Below, piece by piece: positions 55,847-64,000 of a stretch of DNA of 64,000 bases; positions within the stretch are counted from its first letter, which is position 1, and every line of letters begins with the position of its first letter. The DNA is from Microbacterium thalli (lineage in GTDB: Bacteria; Actinomycetota; Actinomycetes; Actinomycetales; Microbacteriaceae): the NCBI RefSeq assembly GCF_028737325.1, contig NZ_JAQZCH010000003.1, positions 62,001 through 126,000 of the forward strand, written 5' to 3'. A program made the translations under genes and the position numbers. The notes beneath the pieces were generated by a model. That model worked only from the letters and a program-made list of their open reading frames with translations. It had not been told where the DNA came from and did not search any database.

Positions 55847-56877
55847 TTCTGGTCCTCAGCCTTCTGGTCGGCGGCCGTGCCGGAGGTCGGACCCGAGAGC
55901 CCGTCCGTGGCCGGTGCCTCGTCGATCGCCTGGTCGAGCTCGTGCATCGTCTCGACGAGATCGCCCGCCTCGGGCGGCAGGTCGCCGGCGTGGCGCCCGG
56001 TGACGACGCCGAGGTCGACGTCCTGGTGGGCGCCGAGGTAGGCGTCGATGACCGCCGGGTTCTGCATGACCGTGTCGGGCGCCCCTTCGGCGACGACGCG
56101 GCCTTCCGCCATGACGACGACCCAGTCGGCGATGTGGCGCACCATGTGCATGTCGTGCTCGACGAACACGACGGTCATGCCGAGGTCCTTCAGATCGAGG
56201 ATGTGGTCGAGCAGCGACTGGGTCAGGGCCGGGTTCACCCCGGCCATCGGCTCGTCGAGCATGACGAGAACCGGGTCGCTCATGAGGGCGCGCGCCATCT
56301 CGAGGAGCTTGCGCTGACCGCCCGAGAGCGACGCGGCGAAGTCCTTCTCTTTGGCGTCGAGCTTGAACCGCTTGAGCAGGCCGCGGGCCTTCTCGTCGAT
56401 CTCGTTCTCCTGCTTGCGCCACAGGAACGGCAGGATGCCGGCGAGCATGCCCTCACCGGTCTGCTTGGGCGCACCGAGCTTCATGTTCTCGAGCACGGTC
56501 AGCAGTCCCAGCGACTTCGTCAGCTGGAACGTGCGCACCTGGCCCATCCGCGCCGTCTTGTAGGCGGGGATGCCGGCGAGGTTGTTGCCGTCGAACGACC
56601 ACGACCCCGCGTTCGGCTTGTCGAAGCCGGTCAGCAGATTGAACAGCGTCGTCTTGCCGGCGCCGTTCGGGCCGATGAGCGCGGTGATGGCGCCGCGCGG
56701 GATCTCGAGGTGCTCGACGTCGACAGCGGTCAGGCCGCCGAAGACGCGCGTGACGCCGTCGACGACGATGATCGGGTCGACCTTGGCGACGCCGGGGCGG
56801 ATCTCGCCGCTGCCGTCGTCTTTGTGCAGGCCGGTCGCCTTGGGGCGCGGCGTCGGGGGTACGACATCAGCGGACAA
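55843..56877 (-). CDS. livG: Branched-chain amino acid ABC transporter ATPase LivG, extended at both ends
   Basis: 344 aa, against ~255 for typical LivG. Seen: VFGGLTAVDVEHLEIPRG, Walker A GPNGAGKTT, LTGFDKPNAGSW, signature LSGGQRKLLEMARALM, Walker B VMLDEPMAGVNP and VFVEHDMHMVRHIAD. About 40 extra N-terminal residues (Pro/Lys/Asp-rich) and a ~55-residue acidic C-tail (ETMHELDQAIDEAPATDGL) flank the ATPase core. Overlaps livM by 11 bases and livF by 4. Confidence 0.95.
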   Translation of the reverse strand: MSADVVPPTPRPKATGLHKDDGSGEIRPGVAKVDPIIVVDGVTRVFGGLTAVDVEHLEIPRGAITALIGPNGAGKTTLFNLLTGFDKPNAGSWSFDGNNLAGIPAYKTARMGQVRTFQLTKSLGLLTVLENMKLGAPKQTGEGMLAGILPFLWRKQENEIDEKARGLLKRFKLDAKEKDFAASLSGGQRKLLEMARALMSDPVLVMLDEPMAGVNPALTQSLLDHILDLKDLGMTVVFVEHDMHMVRHIADWVVVMAEGRVVAEGAPDTVMQNPAVIDAYLGAHQDVDLGVVTGRHAGDLPPEAGDLVETMHELDQAIDEAPATDGLSGPTSGTAADQKAEDQK

Positions 56878-57847
56878 AGGTCAGCTCCTTCTTGCTTCCG
56901 AGGATGCCCTGCGGGCGGAAGATCACCAGCAGCATCAGGGCCACGCCGACGAGCACGAACACGAGCATCTGGCTCTGCTCGGTCGTCAGGAACGGCAGCC
57001 ATCCGATCTCCACGAGTGCCGGCAGCAGGTTCGACAGGAACGCCCGGACGACCCAGAACAGCACGGCGCCGAGCAGCGGGCCGAAGATGGTCGCCGCGCC
57101 GCCGAGCAGCAGCGCGGTCCAGACGTAGAACGTCTGCGAGGTGACGTAGACGTTGGGATTCACGTTCGTGCCCATCGCGGTGACGATGCCGCCGGCCGCG
57201 ATGATCACGCCGCCGACGATGAGGGCCTGCATCTTGAACGCGAAGACGTTCTTGCCGAGCGAACGCACGGCGTCCTCGTCTTCCCGGATGCCGCGGATGA
57301 CGCGTCCCCACGGGCTGCGCATGAGCAGCCACACGAGGGTCATGACGATCGCGATCGTGATGATGCCGACGATGATGACCCACCACTGGTCGGACTGGTA
57401 GGTCCACGGGCCGAAGCCCCAGCGGCCCGGCGGGAGCGGGTTGCTCGCGCGGAAGCCGGCCTGGAACCCGGAGAGGCCGTCGGCGGATCCGGTCTGGTTG
57501 CGGAAGGCCGAGGTGAGGAACAGCAGGCGCAGCACCTCGGCGGCGGCGATGGTGACGATCGCGAGGTAGTCCCCGCGCAAGCGCAGGGTCGGGATGCCCA
57601 TCACCAGCGCGAACAGGACCGCCGCGATGAGGCCGATGAGCGCGGCGACGGGCCAGGCGACACCGAAGGTCAGGATCGAGATCGCGAAGCCGTAGGCGCC
57701 GATCGCCATGAAGCCGGCGACACCCATGTTGAGCAGTCCGGCGAAGCCGAAGTGCACCGAGAGGCCGATGGCCGCGAGGACGTACCCGAGCGTGGCGGGC
57801 GCGAGGATCTGCGCCGCCGTGTTGCTGAGGATCTGGAGGATGTTCAC
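56867..57847 (-). CDS. livM: Branched-chain amino acid ABC transporter permease LivM
   Basis: Inner-membrane permease, 326 aa, about eight to nine helices. Seen: LAAIGLSVHFGFAGLLNMGVAGF, LRLRGDYLAIVTIAAAEVLRLL, RSPWGRVIRGIREDEDAVRSLG and the ending FRPQGILGSKKEL. GTG 57847 begins 5 bases after the livH stop; no earlier start belongs to the family. Its end overlaps livG. Confidence 0.93.
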   Translation of the reverse strand: MNILQILSNTAAQILAPATLGYVLAAIGLSVHFGFAGLLNMGVAGFMAIGAYGFAISILTFGVAWPVAALIGLIAAVLFALVMGIPTLRLRGDYLAIVTIAAAEVLRLLFLTSAFRNQTGSADGLSGFQAGFRASNPLPPGRWGFGPWTYQSDQWWVIIVGIITIAIVMTLVWLLMRSPWGRVIRGIREDEDAVRSLGKNVFAFKMQALIVGGVIIAAGGIVTAMGTNVNPNVYVTSQTFYVWTALLLGGAATIFGPLLGAVLFWVVRAFLSNLLPALVEIGWLPFLTTEQSQMLVFVLVGVALMLLVIFRPQGILGSKKELTFVR

Positions 57848-57852
57848 GATGC

Positions 57853-59172
57853 CTATCCGATTCGCTCTCGGCGCCCGAGGAGACCCTGCGGGCGGAACAG
57901 CAGGATGACGATCAGCACGACCAGCGCGCCGACGTACTTGAGGTCGGACGGGATCCACAGCGTCGAGACCTCGACGAGCAGTCCGACGATGAGGGAGCCC
58001 AGCAGCGCGCCGAAAGCGGTGCCGAGCCCGCCGAGCGTGACTGCGGCGAAGATCAGCAGCAGGATGCTGGTGCCCATGTCCCACTTGATGCCCGGGCGGA
58101 AGTAGGCCCAGAGCACACCCGACAGGCCGGCCAGCGCCGCCGCGACGACCCAGACCACCCGGACCACGCCGTCGACATCGATGCCGCTGGCGGCCGCGAG
58201 CGACGGGTTGTCCGAGACGGCGCGGGTCGCGCGACCGATGCGCGTGCGCATCAGCCACCACGCGAACCCGGCGATCACGACGAGCGAGACGCCCATGCTC
58301 ACGAGGTCGGTGACCGTCAGGCGGATGGGGCCGAGACCGGGGATGACCGAGGTCGAACCGCCGGGCAGCTGCGCCGTGCCACCGCCGACGAACATCTGGA
58401 AGATGTAGCGGAGGGCGAGCGAGAGACCGATGGAGACGATCATGAGCTGCACGGTGCCGAGGCCGCGGCGGCGCAGGGGGCGCCAGAGCCCGGCATCCAT
58501 CGTCAATCCGAACAGTGCCGAGACGCCCACCGCCAGGGGGATCGCCACCCAGATGGGCAGCCCCAGCCCGGCCGAGAACAGCAGTGCCGACAGCGCCCCG
58601 AAGGTCACCATCTCTCCGTGCGCGAAGTTCGACAGGCCGGTCGTGCCGAACACGAGCGAGAGGCCGATCGCGGCGAGAGCCAGCATGAGGCCGAAGTTGA
58701 GGCCGTTGACCGCGCGCGAGAGCAGCTGGTCGACGAAGCTCGTGGTTTGCCGTTCGGCGGCCTCGAGCGTGAAGTTGCGGGTGATGGTGCTCGTCGCACC
58801 GAACTCGACCTCGATGGTCGACTCGAAGCCGTCGGGAACCGACACCCCCGAGGGGAGGCTGTCTTCGACGAGCTCGACCGTGTAGGCGACATCTTTGGTC
58901 GGAACGCCGATCGAGAAGCTGCCTCTCTCGTTCGTCTCGCCTTCGGCTTCGAAGTCGCCGCCGGTCACGACGACGGTCGCGCCCTCGACGGGCTCACCAC
59001 CGGTGCGGACGTTGCCCGCGATCGTGAACGGTAACGACTCGGCGTCGTCTCCTGCGGCCATGGCGGGGGAGGCGATGCCCAGAAGTGTCACGGCAGCCAG
59101 GAGGCCGGCGATCAACGTCGAGAACATGCGCCTCGGGCGACGAGCAGCGCGCGTCATCGGGGTGATCGCCAC
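57853..59172 (-). CDS. livH: LivH permease with N-terminal extracellular CnaB/carboxypeptidase-regulatory-like domain
   Basis: 439 aa, about 150 more than standard LivH. Seen: cleavable-type signal peptide (ending SPAMAAG, ~40), a beta-sandwich domain (IAGNVRTGGEPVEGATVVVTGG ... GSFSIGVPTKDVAYTVEL, about 50-125, read in pieces), then the permease with NGLNFGLMLALAAIGLSLVFG, TGLSNFAHGEMVTFG, SDNPSLAAASGID and LRPQGLLGR-like ending FRPQGLLGRRE. GTG 59172 is preferred because AGGAGG lies 5 bases upstream. First gene of livHMGF. The extra domain may dock the binding protein; that is inference. Confidence 0.9.
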   Translation of the reverse strand: MAITPMTRAARRPRRMFSTLIAGLLAAVTLLGIASPAMAAGDDAESLPFTIAGNVRTGGEPVEGATVVVTGGDFEAEGETNERGSFSIGVPTKDVAYTVELVEDSLPSGVSVPDGFESTIEVEFGATSTITRNFTLEAAERQTTSFVDQLLSRAVNGLNFGLMLALAAIGLSLVFGTTGLSNFAHGEMVTFGALSALLFSAGLGLPIWVAIPLAVGVSALFGLTMDAGLWRPLRRRGLGTVQLMIVSIGLSLALRYIFQMFVGGGTAQLPGGSTSVIPGLGPIRLTVTDLVSMGVSLVVIAGFAWWLMRTRIGRATRAVSDNPSLAAASGIDVDGVVRVVWVVAAALAGLSGVLWAYFRPGIKWDMGTSILLLIFAAVTLGGLGTAFGALLGSLIVGLLVEVSTLWIPSDLKYVGALVVLIVILLFRPQGLLGRRERIG

Positions 59173-59254
59173 TGGCACCTCCTGAGATAAGTGGTCGAAC
59201 GCGCCGAGAGGTACCGGTTCGGTGGCTTCGGCGACACCTGAACGTATGCGCTGA

Positions 59255-60880
<1,626 letters not shown>

Positions 60881-60930
60881 CCTCGCGCGGCGCAGCCCGC
60901 CCGGGACGGCGCGCATCGCACCAGCGTGAG

Positions 60931-61000
60931 CGGAGGAGATCTGTGCACCGGAGGACCGCCGAGAGGCGGCCACCCTCCGAAGCGCAGATCTCCTTCTGCG
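60931..61000. repeat. Hairpin repeat element, copy 1
   Basis: Imperfect inverted repeat: GGAGATCTGTGC...GGAGGACC and its inverse (GCGCAGATCTCC). Lies between convergent guaB and the DUF559 gene, where it can act as a bidirectional terminator. Two more copies occur at 62014 and 62168. Confidence 0.75.
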
Positions 61001-61037
61001 CGTCAGGCTGTGTGTCCGGCCAGGCCCGCACGCCGAG

Positions 61038-61871
61038 TCAGCGCGCACGGTGCAGCCCCTGAGCGACGGCGGTCGCGATGAGTCCGTGCACCCGCGGCCA
61101 GTCGTCGATGACCTGCGCGTAGGTGACGCGGATGACGTGATAGCCGTGCAGCATGAGCTGCGCGTCGTGCTCGATGTCGGCTGTGCGTTGTCGCCCGACG
61201 TGGTGTCCGCCGTCGATCTGCACGACGAGGCGCTCGCCGATGAGCAGGTCGACCGGCCGCCCGAGCAGCCAGACCTGTTGCTGCAACGGCACGCCGAGCC
61301 AACGCAACCGCAACGGGAGGATCGTCTCGAGGCCCGAGTCCGAGAACGGTGCTGCCCGTGCCCACAGCTGCCGCGCGGCGGGTGGCAGATCGAGGCGACC
61401 GAGGACCTCCCGCGAGGTGAGCTGCAACCGCAACGCTGACTCCCAGATCGCGAGAGCCGGTTCGAGAGGCTGACAACGCGCCACGGTCACCAGGACGTTC
61501 TCGATCGTGTCGACGAGAGCATCCGGATGCCGCGGCACGACCGGCTCGTGCCAGTGGACGGTTGCACGCTGTGTCGGGGCTCGACCCGCGTGGGGCCGCG
61601 CGGCGACGTGGGGTCGGTCTTCGGCGAGGACCCACAGGCCGAGCCGCCGCGCGGCGCTGACGCACGCGATCACCACGCCGTGGCGTGCGGCGGCGACGAG
61701 CTCCGCGTCGGCGTCCGGGAGAGCGACCCACCCGCGGCGCACTCGGCGCAGAGTGCCCGTCTCGATCGCGGTCTGTATCCGGTACCGCGACGCCCCGGCA
61801 TCGAGGAGTGCGGTGGTCCGAGCGACACCGCCGGTTCGCCGCATCCACGACGCGATTCGCCCCTCGTCCAT
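61038..61871 (-). CDS. DUF559 (Vsr/PD-(D/E)xK-like) domain protein with AbiEi-like N-terminus
   Basis: 277 aa. Seen: N-terminal winged-helix-like segment (SWMRRTGGVARTTALLDAG ... LRRVRRGWVALPDAD), middle region HEPVVPRHPDALVDTIENVL, and C-terminal nuclease-like domain VVQIDGGHHVGRQRTADIEHDAQLMLHGYHVIRVTY with the Asp-Gly-Gly-x-His pattern of DUF559. Family knowledge: common in actinobacteria, role unproven, possibly DNA processing or toxin-antitoxin related. ATG 61871 is the start of conserved sequence; longer frames upstream run through low-complexity G-rich DNA. A truncated gene of similar type lies at 54290-54817. Confidence 0.85.
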   Translation of the reverse strand: MDEGRIASWMRRTGGVARTTALLDAGASRYRIQTAIETGTLRRVRRGWVALPDADAELVAAARHGVVIACVSAARRLGLWVLAEDRPHVAARPHAGRAPTQRATVHWHEPVVPRHPDALVDTIENVLVTVARCQPLEPALAIWESALRLQLTSREVLGRLDLPPAARQLWARAAPFSDSGLETILPLRLRWLGVPLQQQVWLLGRPVDLLIGERLVVQIDGGHHVGRQRTADIEHDAQLMLHGYHVIRVTYAQVIDDWPRVHGLIATAVAQGLHRAR

Positions 61872-61977
61872 GACAACGATGCTCGGTGCCGCGGGTCTTC
61901 TGGCGCTGGGGCAGGGGACGGATCTGGGGGCGAGTACCCGCGGGCACGCCCTGGGGAGGAGCGATGTGCCCTCCCCT

Positions 61978-61997
61978 GGGGGGGGGGGGGGGGGGGG
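61978..61997. repeat. Homopolymeric tract of 20 G
   Basis: Twenty consecutive G residues, about 107-126 bases upstream of the DUF559 start codon. Such tracts slip during replication and are also frequent assembly errors. Confidence 0.85.
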
Positions 61998-62013
61998 CTT
62001 GGGTCCGCCCTCG

Positions 62014-62088
62014 TGGGAGGAGTTCCGCGCGGGGGAGGAGAGCCGGCACGGGAGCCGCCTCCGCTGTGCGAATCTCCTCCGTTCTGCG
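62014..62088. repeat. Hairpin repeat element, copy 2
   Basis: Left half GGGAGGAGTTCCGCGC...GGAGGAG and inverted right half (revcomp GGAGGAGATTCGCAC..CGGAGG). Same organisation as copies 1 and 3. Confidence 0.65.
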
Positions 62089-62167
62089 ATGCCACGCTGC
62101 TGTGAAGCCTGCGCCACTCCGCAGCATCCGCTACTTCGCAGCTTCCGCTACTCCAGCGCCCGCGCTC

Positions 62168-62235
62168 GGGAGGAGTTCTGCATGACGGAGGACCTTCGAC
62201 ATGCGAGGCCTCCTCTCATGTGCAGATCTCCTCCG
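62168..62235. repeat. Hairpin repeat element, copy 3
   Basis: Left half GGGAGGAGTTCTGCATGA-CGGAGGACC and inverted right half (revcomp GGAGGAGATCTGCACATG). Lies ~50 bases beyond the stop of the minus-strand flavoprotein gene and could terminate it. Confidence 0.7.
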
Positions 62236-62287
62236 CTACGTCGAGCCCGAGCCCGAGCCCGAGCCCGACCCCGCCTCCCCGCCGTGC

Positions 62288-63415
62288 TCAGGCGGCCGGC
62301 AGGCGGAAGGGAGCGGCGGCACGTGCGGAGCGGTCGAGCGCGAGGTCGGCGAGGGTCGCGCCCACGCCCGGCGCGAACTTGAAGCCGTGCCCCGAGAAGC
62401 CCGCGCCCACGACGATCGAGCCGGCGCGGTCGAGCACGAAGGCGCTGTCATCGGTCGAGGTGTAGGTGCACGAGAAGTGGACGGCCGAGGCGGGGTCGAG
62501 GCCCGGCATCCATTCGCGCACGTAGTCGACCAGGGTGTCGTGGTGCGTCGTCCGGTGCGGGCGCTCGTCGGGATCGACCACGTCGCCCACCCGATGGAAT
62601 CCGACCTTCACGCCCTCACCCGGCGTCGGCATGCCGTAGACCGGCGCGGGCCAGCGCGCGGGATCGAGCCGGTGATTGAACGAGGGCCACGGGCCGGTGG
62701 TCGGCGCGAAGTGGGCGGGGGACTCCTCGGTGACGATGAGGCGGGGCAGCCGGATGCCGGGCAGCAGGGCCTCGGTCCAGGCTCCGAGCGTCGCGACCAC
62801 GACATCCGCCTCGAGCCGGTTCCCGTTCGCCAGCGTCACGCGGGCGCCGCGCTCGCCGAGGTCGTCGATGACGCGCACCGGCGAGCTCCATCGGACCTCG
62901 CCGCCGGCCGCGAGGATCCGCCGCTCGAGTTCGAGCACCGCCGCCGATGCTCGGGCCACGCCGGCATCCGGCGAGTACAGCACCTCGTCCTCGAACCGCA
63001 TGCCGGGCCACCGCGCGGCCGCGTCGGTCCCCGAGAGCAGCTGAGCCGGGATGCCGCGTGCGCCGAGTCGACGCGCGATCGTCGCGAGCCCGCCGTCCGC
63101 CGTGGACGGGTCGTCGTCCCCGCCGCCGCCGAGGTCGCTGCCGGCCCCGTGGGTCACGAGGCCGTGTCGGCGCAGCAGCGGCTCGCCGTCGACCTCTCCC
63201 AGCAGATCCCAGCCTTCGCGCGCCCGCTGCAGCAGGTCGAGGTAGTGGTCGTCGGCGTAGGCGTTGTTGAAGTTGCGCGTCGCGCCGTGCGAGGCGCCGT
63301 GCGTGTGTCCGCGTTCGAAGCGCTCGAGCACGATGGGCTGTTCCCCGCGGCGGGTCAGGGACCAGGCCGTCGCGAGCCCCATGATGCCGCCGCCGACGAT
63401 CACGATGCGTGTCAT
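62288..63415 (-). CDS. FAD-dependent oxidoreductase, sarcosine/N-methyl-amino-acid oxidase type
   Basis: 375-residue DAO-family flavoprotein. Seen: FAD-binding IVGGGIMGLATAWSL at the N-terminus, HGASHGATRNFNN (MSOX/MTOX active-site loop), and CTYTSTDDSAFVLDR, where the Cys matches the covalent flavin cysteine of monomeric sarcosine oxidase, then GAGFSGHGFKFAPGVGATLADLAL. Catalyses oxidation of a secondary or N-methylated amino acid with H2O2 release; exact substrate unknown. ATG 63415 is the first start before the dinucleotide motif. Divergent from guaB3. Confidence 0.92.
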   Translation of the reverse strand: MTRIVIVGGGIMGLATAWSLTRRGEQPIVLERFERGHTHGASHGATRNFNNAYADDHYLDLLQRAREGWDLLGEVDGEPLLRRHGLVTHGAGSDLGGGGDDDPSTADGGLATIARRLGARGIPAQLLSGTDAAARWPGMRFEDEVLYSPDAGVARASAAVLELERRILAAGGEVRWSSPVRVIDDLGERGARVTLANGNRLEADVVVATLGAWTEALLPGIRLPRLIVTEESPAHFAPTTGPWPSFNHRLDPARWPAPVYGMPTPGEGVKVGFHRVGDVVDPDERPHRTTHHDTLVDYVREWMPGLDPASAVHFSCTYTSTDDSAFVLDRAGSIVVGAGFSGHGFKFAPGVGATLADLALDRSARAAAPFRLPAA

Positions 63416-63464
63416 CCCGCCAGCATCCCATCCGGTCGCCGGATGCCGCGTCCGGACCGGCCGG

Positions 63465-63470
63465 TAGGCT
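63465..63470 (+). promoter_or_regulatory. -10 hexamer TAGGCT upstream of guaB3
   Basis: TAGGCT ends 6 bases before GTG 63477, favouring a leaderless start at that codon over ATG 63483. Confidence 0.5.
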
Positions 63471-63476
63471 GAGGGG

Positions 63477-64000
63477 GTGACCATGGAGATCGAGCTCGGC
63501 CGCGCCAAGCGCGCCCGTCGGGCCTACGCGTTCGACGACATCGCGGTCGTGCCCTCGCGGCGCACCCGCAACCCCGAGGACGTGTCGACCGCCTGGTCGA
63601 TCGACGCGTTCCAGTTCTCCATCCCCGTGCTCGGTGCTCCGATGGACTCGGTCACGAGCCCGCGGACGGCGATCATGCTCGGCCAGCTGGGCGGCCTCGG
63701 GGTCCTCGACCTCGAGGGACTGTGGACCCGCTACGACGACCCCGAGCCCCTGCTCGCCGAGATCGCGGCGCTGCCCGAGGCGTCCGCGACGCGTCGCATG
63801 CAGGAGCTGTACGCCGAGCCGATCAAGCCCGAACTGGTGCGCGACCGCCTCGCCGAGATCCGCGCCAGCGGTGTCACCGTCGCCGGCTCGCTCACCCCGC
63901 AGCGCACGCAGGAGCTGTACGAGACCGTCGTCGCGGCGGGCGTCGACCTTTTCGTCATCCGGGGCACGACCGTCTCGGCCGAGCACGTCTCGAGCGTCGA
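63477..64000 (+). CDS. guaB3: GuaB3-family IMP dehydrogenase-related protein, 5' part
   Basis: First ~174 codons of an IMPDH-like TIM-barrel protein; the gene runs off the window. Seen: MEIELGRAKRARRAYAFDD, AVVPSRRTRNPEDVS, PVLGAPMDSVTSPRTAIMLGQLGGLGVLDLEG, which is the actinobacterial IMP_DH_rel_2 (GuaB3) pattern lacking CBS domains at the usual place. GTG 63477 (TAGGCT 6 bases upstream) or ATG 63483 (GAGGGGG upstream) are both possible starts. Family knowledge: recently linked to GMP reductase-type or purine salvage activity; not decided here. Confidence 0.92.
   Translation, partial: MTMEIELGRAKRARRAYAFDDIAVVPSRRTRNPEDVSTAWSIDAFQFSIPVLGAPMDSVTSPRTAIMLGQLGGLGVLDLEGLWTRYDDPEPLLAEIAALPEASATRRMQELYAEPIKPELVRDRLAEIRASGVTVAGSLTPQRTQELYETVVAAGVDLFVIRGTTVSAEHVSSV

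Larger units (their letters stand above)
61872..62287. other. Non-coding region with G tract and repeat elements
   Basis: 416 bases between the DUF559 gene start and the flavoprotein gene end. Contains a run of 20 G, two hairpin repeat elements and a short direct repeat (CGCAGCATCCGCTACT / CGCAGCTTCCGCTACT, about 62120-62152). No gene recognised. Confidence 0.7.

Noticed and set aside
61038..61871. DUF559 protein as part of a phage-defence island
   Set aside because: No helicase, methyltransferase, toxin or integrase neighbours; the surroundings are housekeeping purine and flavin genes.

Overview
The window is high-GC DNA from an actinobacterium, most likely a Microbacterium or close relative in the Microbacteriaceae. 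This rests on general protein character, the typical actinobacterial block rplM-rpsI-glmM ... coaA ... glmS-acpS-alr-tsaE-tsaB-rimI-tsaD-groES, frequent GTG/TTG starts, CIRCE control of groES, a MurE-like ligase without the meso-diaminopimelate DNPR motif, and a LAATG (class E sortase-like) anchor. No tRNA, rRNA, CRISPR array, transposase or prophage was seen. Coding is dense, and several convergent pairs abut or overlap (3784/3788, 4989/4996, 13956/13946, 29904/29910, 40326/40287).

Layout. 0-5 kb: MurE-like ligase, a short-chain dehydrogenase, an ASCH-domain protein, a secreted protein and small proteins. 5-12.5 kb (minus strand): a six-gene sugar ABC operon of the YtfQRT-YjfF (galactofuranose/ribose) type with two ATPase genes and a terminal LacI regulator. 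A LacI-type operator overlaps its promoter. 12.6-18 kb: CsbD stress protein, flavin oxidoreductase, a minus-strand cluster of low-molecular-weight tyrosine phosphatase, Wzz/BY-kinase and an anchored Asp-box protein, and a CPBP protease.

18-31.6 kb is the most distinctive region. It holds a polytopic membrane protein with a histidine-kinase-like C-terminus, then an operon for exported proteins. That operon encodes a CSLREA/beta-helix surface protein broken by an in-frame TAG, three small proteins of which two carry clear SipW-type alternate signal peptides, a dedicated SipW-like (Ser-His) signal peptidase with a coiled-coil tail, and a membrane protein with a cytosolic zinc-ribbon tail. A large LuxR-type ATPase regulator and a convergent sensor kinase follow. 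It looks like an actinobacterial counterpart of the TasA/SipW matrix-fibre export system.

31.8-51.7 kb is the conserved growth block (ribosomal proteins, cell-wall amino sugar and D-Ala synthesis, CoA, tRNA t6A, GroES). It is interrupted between glmM and coaA by a 1333-residue surface protein with nine IPT/TIG repeats, a divergent paralogue of the 18-kb membrane protein, and a Ppx/GppA phosphatase. 51.7-59.2 kb: RarD, then a branched-chain amino acid ABC system whose binding protein (plus strand) converges on its livHMGF operon (minus strand) across a truncated gene. LivH carries an extracellular CnaB-like domain. 59.3-64 kb: guaB, a DUF559 protein, a sarcosine-oxidase-like flavoprotein and the 5' part of guaB3, with three copies of a hairpin-forming repeat element and a 20-G tract in the gaps.

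All calls come from reading the sequence and from remembered family motifs; no database search was run.
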